Assembly (NCBI GenBank): GCA_963677695.2
Contig: CAXXUJ010000001.1
Span: forward strand, 1,488,001 to 1,552,000
Reading direction: 5' to 3'
Length of the DNA stretch: 64,000 bases
DNA from: SABI01 sp963677695
Lineage (GTDB): Bacteria; Spirochaetota; Spirochaetia; Sphaerochaetales; Sphaerochaetaceae
Shown one piece after another: positions 43,299 to 52,997 of this stretch. A program made the position numbers and the translations under genes. The notes below the pieces were generated by a model. That model was not told where the DNA came from. It made no database searches and saw nothing but the letters and a program-made list of their open reading frames with translations. Every line of letters begins with the position of its first letter. Position 1 is the first letter of the stretch.

Positions 43299-46167
43299 TT
43301 TCACAAATTATGAGCAAAATCTTCTGACCATTACCCAGACAGCTTTGTCTAATGAATATGAAGATCGTTCACAAATTACACCACTTGCTATCAGTCAGAA
43401 ATTAAAAGAGGCAGTGGCTTTCACTCCAGGGAATGGAAATCCAAGGTTGGAAGATATCGAAGAAGAATTATTAAGACGATTGAGTATCTGGATAGGCCAG
43501 GATACAGTTTTGTTAAATAATAAAGATCATGAAGCATGGTTAGATGAAAGGAGAAAGGATGGATGGCGATACTGGCCGAGATATCGACAGTATCTAGAAA
43601 AGAAACTTTCTGAAACACAAGTTGATGCAATTAATAGGTCTACAAATAAAATCCTAGGTCTGCTGGAAGATCCTCAAAGGAGTGGTGGTTGGGATAGAAG
43701 AGGACTTGTAGTAGGGAATGTTCAATCTGGAAAAACGAGCAATTATACAGGGCTGATAAATAAAGCTGCCGATGCCGGCTATAAAATAATAATTGTTCTT
43801 GCTGGTATGCACAATAATCTTAGATCACAAACTCAGATGCGTCTGGATGAAGGATTTCTAGGATATGAAACAGACCCTAATACAAGTAATTTTAGGATCA
43901 TTGGTGTAGGTGATATTGATAGCGATATCCAGATAAGACCTAACTTTGCGACGAATAGAACGGAGAAAGGTGATTTCAGCACGAAGGTATCTAATAATTT
44001 AGGGATATCCCCAGAACAAAAACCCTGGCTCTTTGTAATTAAGAAGAATAAAACTATATTGAATAGGTTGTATTCTTGGATTGAGCACCATGTCGCGGAA
44101 GGAATCGATCCTGAAAGGCAGACTCCTTTAGTCTCGGGTTTCCCACTTCTTCTAATCGATGATGAAGCAGATAATGCTTCAGTAGATACAGGTGGGCAGA
44201 TTTTTGATGAACAAGGGAATCCCGATAAAGAGCATCAGCCAAAGGCTATAAATAAAGGGATTCGGAAGATACTTAACGCATTTTTAAAGTCTGCATACGT
44301 TGGGTATACTGCGACCCCATTTGCCAATATTTTTATACATGATAAAGGTGAGACTACCGCTGATGGCTTAGATTTATTCCCTGCTTCATTCATTATAAAT
44401 TTAGCAACTCCTTCTAACTATATAGGGCCTATTAGAATATTTGGCAACAGTTCTACCGAGGGGAGGTCCGGAGGCTTGCCACTAATTAGATTAATTCCTG
44501 ATAACAGTCCTGAGAATACAGAGGGTAGTGAAAATTGGCTGCCGAAAAAACATAGAAATCATCATCGCCCGCTCTATAGGGATAAATTCAGAATACCTGA
44601 ATCGCTTGAGGATGCAATTTTATCCTTTGTTCTTGCCTGCTCTATTAGAGTATTGAGAGGACAACCCCATGAACATTGCTCTATGTTGATTCATGTTACG
44701 AGATTCAATTCCGTTCAGATGTTCGTATCCGAACAGGTGGAGAATTATTTGAGGGATTTACGGCGAAGAATCTCAAGATTTATAGATGCTAATCAAATTC
44801 TTGATAGAATACAAAATATATGGGAATGTGATTTTAAGGTTACCAATGTTGAAGTAAAGCAAACCTTCAATGATTATGAATACTCAATGGATTATACATG
44901 GAAAGATATCATTAAACAGCTTCCTTATACAATCAATGACATAGAAGTAAGAACAATAAACGGAACTGCAAAAGAAGCCCTTGATTATGAAGAATACAAA
45001 AAACGAGGGTTGAAAATTATCGCTATTGGAGGAGATAAGCTTTCTCGAGGACTCACATTAGAAGGTTTGTGTACTAGCTATTTTCTCAGATCATCATCAA
45101 TGTATGATACATTAATGCAGATGGGAAGATGGTTCGGTTACAGACCAGGATACATTGATCTTTGTCGCCTTTATATAACAGATGAACTTATGGAATGGTT
45201 TTGTCACATAACAGATGCTTCAGAGGAGTTGCGCGAAGAACTTGATATGATGGCTTTAAAGGGGGCTACTCCTAAAGAGTATGGACTGAAAGTCCAATCA
45301 CATCCAGTTTTATTGGTTACCTCAAGATTAAAAATGCGCTCAGCAAAAGATCTATGGCTGTCTTTCAGTGGAGAACTTCTTGAAACAATTGTATTCAGAA
45401 CTGATCAGCACGCAATACATACCAACCTAAATATAACTAAAAGTTTAATGCGGCATCTTGGCAACCCTAATGTGATAGATCCAGAATATAACTGGAATGG
45501 ATCAAATACCCTAAGATGGCAAGGTTTCATTTGGGAAAATGTTAATGCTGAAATGGTTATCCGGTATATGGAAAAGTATATTGATCATCCAAAGTCCTAT
45601 AAAGTTAAAAGCAGGCTAATTGCTGAATTCATTTCTGGAATGAACAACGTGAACGAATTGACGGGATGGACAATTGCAGTTATCGGGAGTACTAATCGAA
45701 AGGATTCTGATAAAGAATATTCATTAACTGATGACATAAAGATCACTATGTTGGACCGGAGTCGCAAAGGTTTAGATACTGATGACAGGTATTCAATTGG
45801 CAGACTAATGTCTCCACGCGATGAATCAATAGGTTTGGGCAAAGAGCAATGGAAAGCTGCCATGAAATTGACTCAGATGCGTTGGGAAAATAATAGCGAG
45901 GGGAAAAAACAACCCGAACAACCAAGTGGTCCAAGTATAAGAGAGATAAAAGGCTTTGGAGGGGGCGGTGTTCAACATTCTCGAGAAAAGGGGCTTCTGC
46001 TTTTTTATATTTTGAATCCCAAGGTGGCTAAGATAGAAGGAAATACTGAACCTCTTGTTGGATGGGGAGTCAGTTTCCCAGGTAGTAATGCAGGCGAGAA
46101 GGTTCTCTATAAAGTAAATACTGTGGAATGGAAACAGTGGGAAGAAGAATATGGAACAGCTTATTAG
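43291..46167 (+). CDS. Z1-domain superfamily II helicase/endonuclease-associated protein
   Basis: The 958-residue protein carries the Z1 (PF10593-type) domain. Helicase motifs are visible: Walker A GNVQSGKTSNYTGL (about 141), Walker B LLIDDEADNASVD (about 288), GYTATPFANIF (about 338), GGDKLSRGLTLEGL (about 580) and QMGRWFGYRPGY (about 610). These are SF2 landmarks. It is thought to be the translocase or motor of the MORC-linked restriction system. The ATG at 43291 behind AGGAGGCGAG is preferred to the longer frame; it overlaps the MORC gene by 8 bases and the next gene by 17. Confidence 0.9.
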   Translation: MIDFTNYEQNLLTITQTALSNEYEDRSQITPLAISQKLKEAVAFTPGNGNPRLEDIEEELLRRLSIWIGQDTVLLNNKDHEAWLDERRKDGWRYWPRYRQYLEKKLSETQVDAINRSTNKILGLLEDPQRSGGWDRRGLVVGNVQSGKTSNYTGLINKAADAGYKIIIVLAGMHNNLRSQTQMRLDEGFLGYETDPNTSNFRIIGVGDIDSDIQIRPNFATNRTEKGDFSTKVSNNLGISPEQKPWLFVIKKNKTILNRLYSWIEHHVAEGIDPERQTPLVSGFPLLLIDDEADNASVDTGGQIFDEQGNPDKEHQPKAINKGIRKILNAFLKSAYVGYTATPFANIFIHDKGETTADGLDLFPASFIINLATPSNYIGPIRIFGNSSTEGRSGGLPLIRLIPDNSPENTEGSENWLPKKHRNHHRPLYRDKFRIPESLEDAILSFVLACSIRVLRGQPHEHCSMLIHVTRFNSVQMFVSEQVENYLRDLRRRISRFIDANQILDRIQNIWECDFKVTNVEVKQTFNDYEYSMDYTWKDIIKQLPYTINDIEVRTINGTAKEALDYEEYKKRGLKIIAIGGDKLSRGLTLEGLCTSYFLRSSSMYDTLMQMGRWFGYRPGYIDLCRLYITDELMEWFCHITDASEELREELDMMALKGATPKEYGLKVQSHPVLLVTSRLKMRSAKDLWLSFSGELLETIVFRTDQHAIHTNLNITKSLMRHLGNPNVIDPEYNWNGSNTLRWQGFIWENVNAEMVIRYMEKYIDHPKSYKVKSRLIAEFISGMNNVNELTGWTIAVIGSTNRKDSDKEYSLTDDIKITMLDRSRKGLDTDDRYSIGRLMSPRDESIGLGKEQWKAAMKLTQMRWENNSEGKKQPEQPSGPSIREIKGFGGGGVQHSREKGLLLFYILNPKVAKIEGNTEPLVGWGVSFPGSNAGEKVLYKVNTVEWKQWEEEYGTAY

Positions 46168-47170
46168 AAAACAGGAACTGCTAACGGTATGGCATGCATT
46201 CTCAAAAAAAGAAGGTATTGAGGGATGGCAATCGATCAGAATGGGACATGTTGAGAAAGTCGAAGTAGTAGCTGGTTGCCGATTTCCTGAAAAGGAAGAA
46301 TTTGTTGCATTTGGGTTTATGAACTATAAGTTTCCTTCAAATTATAAATATCCTCAATGTAAAGGATTCTATGTACTTCAGAATAATAACATATTTGGAA
46401 AGAGCGATTTCTGTTGGCTTATAATCATAAAAAAACAACCTGCTGGAATAGACTTGTTTGTTACAATGATAGAAGATCTCTTTAATACCGTGAAAAGAAT
46501 GTCTTTTGGAAATGAACAGTTTATTTTTAAGAGCATAATTTCACGGATCCGTCTATGGCAACGATTTTTAGGTAAAACTGTGATACCTGTACTAAATCCG
46601 GAAAAGGAACTCGGCCTATTCGGGGAACTATCTTTTCTCACAGCTTTATTAAAATATCTGGAATATGAAGATGTTATAGAATCATGGAAGGGGCCTCTAG
46701 ATGAACCTAAAGATTTTATTCTAGGTGATGGTGGTGTTGAGGTGAAAAGCACGACCTCAATAAAGCAGTTTAGAGCAAAGATAAGCTCTTTAGAACAATT
46801 GGATACTTCAATCATAAATCCTTTATTTCTAATAGGATTTCGTTTTAAATTAGGTGCAGAAGGCGAGACTCTAGTTTCATTAATTAATAAGATCAGGGAT
46901 ATTTTAAAAGAAGATGAAGATTTCTTGGTTAAATTTGAATCATTACTGATAAATTATGGGTATATTGATTTGTATTCATCGGAATATACTAATGTATATT
47001 CTCTAGATGAGCGATTCGTTTTCAGAGTTATTAATGATTTTCCTCGAATCACTGAAGAGAATACTCTGGATGGGATTTTAGAGGCTAAATACGAAATTGA
47101 TCTAGCAAATTTACCACAAGAAGATTTGGATGATAAACAAATTTTAAAGCAGTTGGGGGTTCTCTTATAA
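46151..47170 (+). CDS. PD-(D/E)XK nuclease-like protein (DUF4420)
   Basis: The 339-residue protein matches the DUF4420 family. It has ELGLFGELSFLTALL (about 153), then WKGPLDEPKDFILGDGGVEVKSTTS (about 178-203), in which Glu, Asp and the E-x-K triad form a PD-(D/E)XK site. It is the likely DNA-cutting subunit of the MORC-Z1 system. It overlaps Z1 by 17 bases and abuts the AIPR gene by 1 base, so all four genes are translationally coupled. The cleavage target is unknown. Confidence 0.85.
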   Translation: MEQLIRKQELLTVWHAFSKKEGIEGWQSIRMGHVEKVEVVAGCRFPEKEEFVAFGFMNYKFPSNYKYPQCKGFYVLQNNNIFGKSDFCWLIIIKKQPAGIDLFVTMIEDLFNTVKRMSFGNEQFIFKSIISRIRLWQRFLGKTVIPVLNPEKELGLFGELSFLTALLKYLEYEDVIESWKGPLDEPKDFILGDGGVEVKSTTSIKQFRAKISSLEQLDTSIINPLFLIGFRFKLGAEGETLVSLINKIRDILKEDEDFLVKFESLLINYGYIDLYSSEYTNVYSLDERFVFRVINDFPRITEENTLDGILEAKYEIDLANLPQEDLDDKQILKQLGVLL

Positions 47171-48978
47171 TGGAATTACAGGAATTTTTGTCACAAACTC
47201 AGAATGAAATTCAAATGGAGATATCAAACAGAATAGCCGCAGCTGATCCGAAATATCCCTATGCTGAACTTGTCTTTACAGATATCGTGATGAATCACAT
47301 GTCCGAAATCGGAATGACGAATGAACCCACAGAGTGCCATTTTAGTGCACGAGGTAAAAATAACGCGAATCTAAGGTTAAGTGGTTATTCTTTTTCAGAT
47401 GAAGGCGACCAACTTGATTTATTTGTCAGCATTTATAAGGGCTCTGACCAATTAGTAAAAATCGCAAATTCTGAAACAAAAAAGATGGCTGAGTATTGTT
47501 TGAAATTTTTCCTTCAGTGCTGTACCGGAAAACTTTCTGAAAAAATTGATGTTACTAATGATGTTTATAATTTAGTAATTACCCTAGAAGGAAGTTTTAC
47601 CCGTTTAGATAGAGTAAGGGTGTTCGTCATCACAGATGCAATTGCGGATGCGAAACAGTTTAAAAATAGGGAAGAGCAAGGGATTAAAATTTCATTAGAA
47701 GTGATGGATATTGAAAGACTATTCAAGCATCTTTCGGAGGGGAAACCTCGTGATGAGCTGGTGATTGATTTTGAAGAAATTTCTGGAAGTATTCTTCCTT
47801 GTGTATATGTTCCAGGAGAAATGGAAGAATATGATTATGCTCTTACAGCCATTCCGGGAAATACTCTAAGATTTGCATATGAGAAATACGGTCCGAGACT
47901 CTTGGAATCCAATGTACGATCATTTCTTAGTGTCACTGGGAAAGTTAATAAAGGCATAAGAGATACTTTGAGGAATCAACCTGAAAGATTCATGGCCTAT
48001 AACAATGGGATTGTCCTAACTGTAGATGAAGCTCATATTTCAAGAACTGAGGATGGAATACCAGGAATATCTTGGGTAAAAGGAATGCAGATTGTTAATG
48101 GCGGCCAGACAACAGCTTCTCTTTATTTTACGAAGGATAAATTTAAAGAAACGGATTTAAGTTTAGTACGAGTTCCAGCCAAAATTATAATTTTGAATAT
48201 TGACGACCAAGATAGAGAAGAGGAACTTATTGCTGATATTTCTAACTACGCTAACAGTCAGAATACCGTAAGAAGATCGGATCTGCAGTCAAATAAACCC
48301 TACCATATTGAAATTGAAAAACTTGCAGATAGAGTAATTTGCCCTGATGGTGTCGGTCAATGGTTTTATGAAAGATCATCAGGAAGCTATAACACCAAAC
48401 TTGCTAGAGAAGGGACAACACCCGCTAAACTAAAACGATTAAAAAAGGATATCATTCCCACATGGCGAAGGATAACAAAGACTGATCTTGCAAAATTTTT
48501 GAACTCTTGGGAACAGAAACCCCACATTGTTAGTTTAGGTGCTCAAAAGAATTTTTTAAGCTATATGGATGATCTCATGGATGAAAATGGGAATCTAATG
48601 ATAGAGAGACCTAATGTTGAAGAGTTCAAGAAAATGATTGCAAAAACAATTCTATTCAAAAGAATACTTCCAAAAATTAGGCAGGATTTTCCCACCGTGA
48701 ATTCACCTCACAATATAACAATTTACCTTATTTCTGTTTTTGCCATGCTATACAGCAACAGTTTTGATTTTCAAAAGGTTTGGCAGGAACAGAATATTTC
48801 AGATCGATTAATTGACCAGTTGAGACATTGGGCGATAGAAGTAAATAACGGTATCCAAGAATCTTCTAAAGGAAAACTCATTTCGGAATGGGCAAAAAAA
48901 GAAGAGTGCTGGATTGCTGTTAAGAATAGAGTTTATGATGAAGTTAGAATCGGTATCCCTGAGATTATTTATAAATAA
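47170..48978 (+). CDS. AIPR-family (abortive phage resistance) protein
   Basis: The 602-residue protein has the AIPR (PF10592-type) core: FMAYNNGIVLTVDEAHI, WVKGMQIVNGGQTTASLYFTKD (about 305-325), VPAKIIIL, EELIADISNYANSQN and VRRSDLQSNKPYH, then FYERSSGSYNT. AIPR proteins were named from lactococcal abortive infection and recur beside Z1, DUF4420 and MORC genes. Biochemistry is not clear to me. It is last in the coupled four-gene operon. The IS at 49142 begins 163 bases downstream. Confidence 0.88.
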   Translation: MELQEFLSQTQNEIQMEISNRIAAADPKYPYAELVFTDIVMNHMSEIGMTNEPTECHFSARGKNNANLRLSGYSFSDEGDQLDLFVSIYKGSDQLVKIANSETKKMAEYCLKFFLQCCTGKLSEKIDVTNDVYNLVITLEGSFTRLDRVRVFVITDAIADAKQFKNREEQGIKISLEVMDIERLFKHLSEGKPRDELVIDFEEISGSILPCVYVPGEMEEYDYALTAIPGNTLRFAYEKYGPRLLESNVRSFLSVTGKVNKGIRDTLRNQPERFMAYNNGIVLTVDEAHISRTEDGIPGISWVKGMQIVNGGQTTASLYFTKDKFKETDLSLVRVPAKIIILNIDDQDREEELIADISNYANSQNTVRRSDLQSNKPYHIEIEKLADRVICPDGVGQWFYERSSGSYNTKLAREGTTPAKLKRLKKDIIPTWRRITKTDLAKFLNSWEQKPHIVSLGAQKNFLSYMDDLMDENGNLMIERPNVEEFKKMIAKTILFKRILPKIRQDFPTVNSPHNITIYLISVFAMLYSNSFDFQKVWQEQNISDRLIDQLRHWAIEVNNGIQESSKGKLISEWAKKEECWIAVKNRVYDEVRIGIPEIIYK

Positions 48979-49141
48979 CAATGGAACCCTAAATGAATCT
49001 CAGGTTATGCAGTTGCTTCGTATAAATTTCATTTTTGATGGTCGAGAGTGTCTTGTAGAAATTCCGAACGAAGATGAAAACGCTTGATTTCTTAAACGAT
49101 AATAATCGGATACACGAAATGATTCTACGGTCCTTTTAATT
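48979..49141 (+). other. Short region between AIPR and IS copy 2 with a coding-like tail
   Basis: After the AIPR stop, a frame shifted by one base stays open through MQLLRINFIFDGRECLVEIP and ends NEDENA at a TGA near 49088. It has no convincing start or Shine-Dalgarno. It may be a small overlapping gene, the tail of a longer ancestral AIPR operon gene, or chance. The last six bases, TTAATT, are the IS target duplication. Confidence 0.35.
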
Positions 49142-50996
49142 CCTAAATTCTCGAAATAATTATATGATACATTCATATAATATGTTGTTTAATAGTGTTT
49201 TAGCTTGACTTTTCGGCTATCTGTAGCATATAATAGTTATATGATACAGGAGGGGTTATGCCGAAAGCAAGGACTCAGAAGATAAAAGGGACACCTTACG
49301 TATACATCGAGCGTTCGTTCAGGGTTCCCGGGCAGTCATACCCAGGACATAAGCGGACATACATCGGAAAAATGATCGATGATGCCTTCGTCCCAAACGC
49401 AAAGTTCCATGCCCTCACTGATGAGGAGAAACAGTCCACCGGCCTTTCCTGGCAGAATGCTGGTGAACCTTCAGCACCTATTATGCGGGGGCGTCCTGTA
49501 TCATTGCAGGGCAAGAGAGAATTCAGAGGAACCAGCCATCTGTTCTCTACCATCTGCGCTTCGCTCTCACTTGATGCAGACCTGGAGCGAGTATTCACTG
49601 ATAGAGCAGAGAAGATGTTATCTCTTGCGTTCTATCTTGCAGCCAATCAGGACGCTCCACTGTACGGGTTCTCCCATTGGTCTCGTCTGCATGATCACCC
49701 CTATGGAAATGACATTCCTTCTCCTAGAAGCAGTGAGCTGTTGGGATCAATCACAGAAGATGAGATTCAGCAGTTTCTCTCACTGAGAGTGAGAAGGTTT
49801 CAGGCTGCCTCCGGCTGGCTCGCAGTGGATTCAACATCGGTCTCTTCCTACTCACAAGGACTTTCACTGGTAACCCGAGGGAGAAACAAGGACCATCTTC
49901 CTCTTGAACAGATCAATCTGCTGATGGTATTCGATCAGGATACAGAAGTTCCCGTCTTCTACCGGAAGCTGAGAGGCAATATTACCGATGTAACGACGCT
50001 AGACAATACGATGCATGATCTGAAAGGTATCGGTATTGACCACGCTTCTCTGGTATTGGACCGAGGCTATTACAGTGAAGAAAATGTCATTCATCTTCTG
50101 AAAAGAAAGCATTCCTTCACTCTGGGAACGAAAGTCTCTGTCAACTTTGTGAAAGATGCAATCTCTGAGGTACGAGACGATATGATGAGCTACGGCTCAT
50201 ATGATCAGACGAAACGACTGTTTCATGCTTCGGTTCCTGTTGAATATTCCGTTCCTGTAAGAGGGAGAGGACCGAATGTCCGCTACGCCTACCTTCATAT
50301 CTATTTCGGGAAAGAGAAGGAAGCTGATGATGTTGCCTCTCTTATGAAACGGATTGCAGCTCTTCAGGAGCAGCTTGAGAGCGGGAAGGTCTCGGCACGA
50401 AGATCTGAATTGAAGAAGTATTTCAACCTCACTCTTGATGCCAATGATCAGATCACCGGATACCATGAGAACCCAAAGGGAGTGAATGAAGCAATCCGTA
50501 GATGTGGTTTCTTTGCCCTTCTTACCAGTGAGAAGCATCTTGATTCTTCTCGGGTACTGTCCATCTACCGGAAGAAGGATGCTGTTGAGAAAGCGTTCAA
50601 TAATCTGAAGGATCGACTCTCTCTCAAGAGAACCAGATGTAGTAGGGATGACAACTTCAACGGTAAGGTCTTCCTTCAATTCCTGGCGCTCATCATTACC
50701 AGCAGGATACGGAAAGTGATGAAAGATAGTGACCTTTCATCTGCTTTCACGTTGAGAAGCCTGCTCAATGAAGTGGATGTGATTGAGTACTTCACCTATC
50801 GTGGCAGAGCAGGTCACTGGGGTGAGATTACCGAGAAGCAGGCGAATATACTCATGACATTTGAAGTTGATTTACCTGACGAAGCGTGGCCGAAAAAATA
50901 TCGAAAGAACAAGAAACCACAGACCAGGCGAGGCTGATTCAACCCCGTTCGGAACCTCTCCGTTCTGTAGCATATAATTCAGGCCGAGAATTTAGG
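49142..50996 (+). mobile_element. IS1634-family insertion sequence, copy 2 (1855 bp)
   Basis: It has the same length and terminal repeats (CCTAAATTCTCG / CGAGAATTTAGG) as copy 1, in the opposite orientation. The 6-bp target duplication TTAATT is at 49136-49141 and 50997-51002. It sits between the AIPR gene and the small gene before Vsr, inside the defence block. Each copy has its own intact duplication, so no inversion between the two copies has occurred since insertion. Confidence 0.95.
49258..50937 (+). CDS. IS1634-family transposase (copy 2)
   Basis: The protein is identical in all 559 residues to the transposase at 25602-27281, with the same DDE residues (LAVDSTSV, LVLDRGYY, DAVEKAF) and AGGAGGGG ribosome site. 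Identity of the two copies, including untranslated ends as far as compared, points to recent transposition. Its presence outside and inside the island means that at least one jump happened after the island arrived, or that both came from a third copy. Confidence 0.95.
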   Translation: MPKARTQKIKGTPYVYIERSFRVPGQSYPGHKRTYIGKMIDDAFVPNAKFHALTDEEKQSTGLSWQNAGEPSAPIMRGRPVSLQGKREFRGTSHLFSTICASLSLDADLERVFTDRAEKMLSLAFYLAANQDAPLYGFSHWSRLHDHPYGNDIPSPRSSELLGSITEDEIQQFLSLRVRRFQAASGWLAVDSTSVSSYSQGLSLVTRGRNKDHLPLEQINLLMVFDQDTEVPVFYRKLRGNITDVTTLDNTMHDLKGIGIDHASLVLDRGYYSEENVIHLLKRKHSFTLGTKVSVNFVKDAISEVRDDMMSYGSYDQTKRLFHASVPVEYSVPVRGRGPNVRYAYLHIYFGKEKEADDVASLMKRIAALQEQLESGKVSARRSELKKYFNLTLDANDQITGYHENPKGVNEAIRRCGFFALLTSEKHLDSSRVLSIYRKKDAVEKAFNNLKDRLSLKRTRCSRDDNFNGKVFLQFLALIITSRIRKVMKDSDLSSAFTLRSLLNEVDVIEYFTYRGRAGHWGEITEKQANILMTFEVDLPDEAWPKKYRKNKKPQTRRG

Positions 50997-51066
50997 TTAA
51001 TTTGAAAAATAATTTCCTCTCCATCTATGAATAGATCCCTCTTCCTTCCCGGTATACAATTCTTCT

Positions 51067-51261
51067 ATGACGAAACCATTCAGACTCTGGGCAACAACCG
51101 ATAAAGAAACATACGAGCACCTTCTCATTCATATCGCAAAATCCGTGGGAAATGATAGGAAGAAAATCAAGATAGGGGAGTTTGTTGAACAGGCTGTGAA
51201 AGAGAAGTTGGAGAGAGAAAGGAATCGGCGTTCCACCTCTGATAACATTCTTAATTGCTGA
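51067..51261 (+). CDS. Small basic protein of unknown function
   Basis: The 64-residue frame reads MTKPFRLWATTDKETYEHL and continues KKIKIGEFVEQAVKEKLERERNRR. It has a strand-helix-helix character and a highly charged C-terminal helix, which could fit a ribbon-helix-helix-type DNA-binding or antitoxin protein. No Shine-Dalgarno is visible before the ATG. It lies between the IS end and the convergent Vsr gene. Whether it is expressed is uncertain. Confidence 0.45.
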   Translation: MTKPFRLWATTDKETYEHLLIHIAKSVGNDRKKIKIGEFVEQAVKEKLERERNRRSTSDNILNC

Positions 51262-51272
51262 TACTTAAAAAC

Positions 51273-51746
51273 CTATTCTCTGCCTTTGTGAATATGTTTG
51301 TTTTTAGGTTCTTTGATTTTAAGTAAAACTAGTTTCAATATGATTCTCTCAATCTGGGATCCGAGATCTTCCTTGATTTTACATTCCCAGATTGTGAGAA
51401 CTTGCCATCCGATATTATCCAATTCACTTAAATTCCGAGAATCTCTGGCTTGGTTCTCACGGAATTTTCTTATCCAGAATTCTGAGTTCGTTTTTGGTAT
51501 GGATAGATTGCAATATGGGCATCTGTGCCAGTAGCAACCATTGATGAATATTGCTAGTTTCCACTTTGTGAAACAGATGTCCGGAGTTCCGGGGATACCC
51601 CCGAGGTTAACTCGATATCCTCGTACGCCAGCAGCCCAGAGAGCCTGTCTGACCATCTTCTCTGGTTTGGTGTTTTTGCCCTTATTTGATTGCATGGTCT
51701 TCCGGATAGCCTCCGATGAGGCTTCGGGTTTTGTCGGGAGACTCAT
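51273..51746 (-). CDS. vsr: Very short patch repair endonuclease Vsr
   Basis: The 157-residue protein matches Vsr: RKTMQSNKGKNTKPEKMVRQALWAAGVRGYRVN, then GIPGTPDICFTKWKLAIFINGCYWHRCPYC. The catalytic Asp56 is in TPDI and the Zn-linked Cys/His in CYWHRC. Vsr nicks next to T in T-G mismatches that arise when 5-methylcytosine deaminates, and so protects sites of the neighbouring Dcm-type methylase. It overlaps the EcoRII-type gene by 4 bases. The tail is Lys-rich. Confidence 0.93.
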   Translation of the reverse strand: MSLPTKPEASSEAIRKTMQSNKGKNTKPEKMVRQALWAAGVRGYRVNLGGIPGTPDICFTKWKLAIFINGCYWHRCPYCNLSIPKTNSEFWIRKFRENQARDSRNLSELDNIGWQVLTIWECKIKEDLGSQIERIILKLVLLKIKEPKNKHIHKGRE

Positions 51747-52987
51747 AGTGAATGTAACTTCTCCTGATTTGAAGCCACCAAAGCAATGAAGTCTCCGAGA
51801 TCGATAAGCCAGTTCCTCTGTTGGTCGGTATATGTGTAATGGAGAGGTCGTGGTAACACGAGTTGTAAATTTTTAGAGATCATCTCGTTCGTTTGGTTTG
51901 GACTGATGGCGGGTTCAAGGGTTAAAAGATGCTTTCTCTCAATTCGATCTGCTTCTGTGAGTACCTGTCTCCATCTGTCTTTGCAGGTAGTTTTTACCCC
52001 CAGCATAGTTAGGTAGAGCTCAGGAAAACTTTTATCATGGTAATGTTTGATACTCGGGAAGAGAAAGTCAGGTTTTGCCCTATTTTCTGTTATGGGGGTA
52101 TGGGAATATCCGATGGCGAGCTTGTCTAAGAGAGCCTTTAGATGGTTTTCAAGAGAGTAGCCAGCACGACTTTTCCGTCGGTTCTGGACTGAAAGGGAGT
52201 ATTTGAGAAATCCTTCCACATCACCGGTAAAGCCCTGTTTCAAACGATCTCCGACAAGATGTTTTTCAAAGGTCCGGAAGAGGATCTCTTCCCGTTCAAC
52301 CCATGCCATGAGGATCTCATCACAATTCTCTTTGGTGGGGTGATAATCTGGAAGAGTTGTTCGAGTGTACTCTGAGAAAACACAAGTGCTGGGGAATAAT
52401 CCACCGAATCGCCTCAGCATATCATCAAGAAGGGTCTCATTGGTTTCTTCCACCTCGATTCCGATACTTTCCAAGACAAGGCGTGTGGTGAACCCTATGC
52501 GGTCCTGCTCGGTTTCGAGTTCCTCCCTGATGGAGAATCGTGGGATATCAGAGTCTGAAAACCCGAAAAGCCATTTCAACTGTCCGGCTATGGTAGTATC
52601 CCTCTCCGCGATGATCGCGAGTAAGGAGTCATCTTCCAGTTTCGCGATGATCAGATCGTCCCCAGGATTGGCGAGGCTACTGGCTTGATTTGATGGAAAG
52701 TATAGACGATATTCTGATCTGTTCGTGTTTCCAGCCTCTCTTCCCCGCTGTCTAGAATCATACCATGTCAGAAATCCCTCCTCAACGATCGGATCGTCCT
52801 CATAATCGGTAAGGTAGAGGAATTTCGCAGGATATCTGGTTCTTTCAGTTGGTCTTCCTAAAAGCTTCTTTAGATTGGCGACTCCATCAAACTCATGTTG
52901 GTGTGAGGCCAGAATGTCGGATTCAACGGCACTGAGTTGTTTATAAGCGACCCCGACAAAGAATTGTGACAGATATCCATTCTTCAT
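51743..52987 (-). CDS. EcoRII-type restriction endonuclease
   Basis: The 414-residue protein has a C-terminal catalytic domain closely resembling EcoRII-C: RRKSRAGYSLENHLKALL, then KPDFLFPSIKHYHD with Asp307, and LGVKTTCKDRWRQVL with Lys332 and Lys336, the PD-(D/E)XK-type site. The N-terminal 190 residues correspond to the effector-binding domain of this type IIE enzyme. EcoRII cuts before CCWGG, so the expected target is CCWGG, consistent with a Dcm-type methylase and Vsr alongside. Specificity is inferred from family. Confidence 0.9.
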   Translation of the reverse strand: MKNGYLSQFFVGVAYKQLSAVESDILASHQHEFDGVANLKKLLGRPTERTRYPAKFLYLTDYEDDPIVEEGFLTWYDSRQRGREAGNTNRSEYRLYFPSNQASSLANPGDDLIIAKLEDDSLLAIIAERDTTIAGQLKWLFGFSDSDIPRFSIREELETEQDRIGFTTRLVLESIGIEVEETNETLLDDMLRRFGGLFPSTCVFSEYTRTTLPDYHPTKENCDEILMAWVEREEILFRTFEKHLVGDRLKQGFTGDVEGFLKYSLSVQNRRKSRAGYSLENHLKALLDKLAIGYSHTPITENRAKPDFLFPSIKHYHDKSFPELYLTMLGVKTTCKDRWRQVLTEADRIERKHLLTLEPAISPNQTNEMISKNLQLVLPRPLHYTYTDQQRNWLIDLGDFIALVASNQEKLHSL

Positions 52988-52997
52988 GATATTCCCC

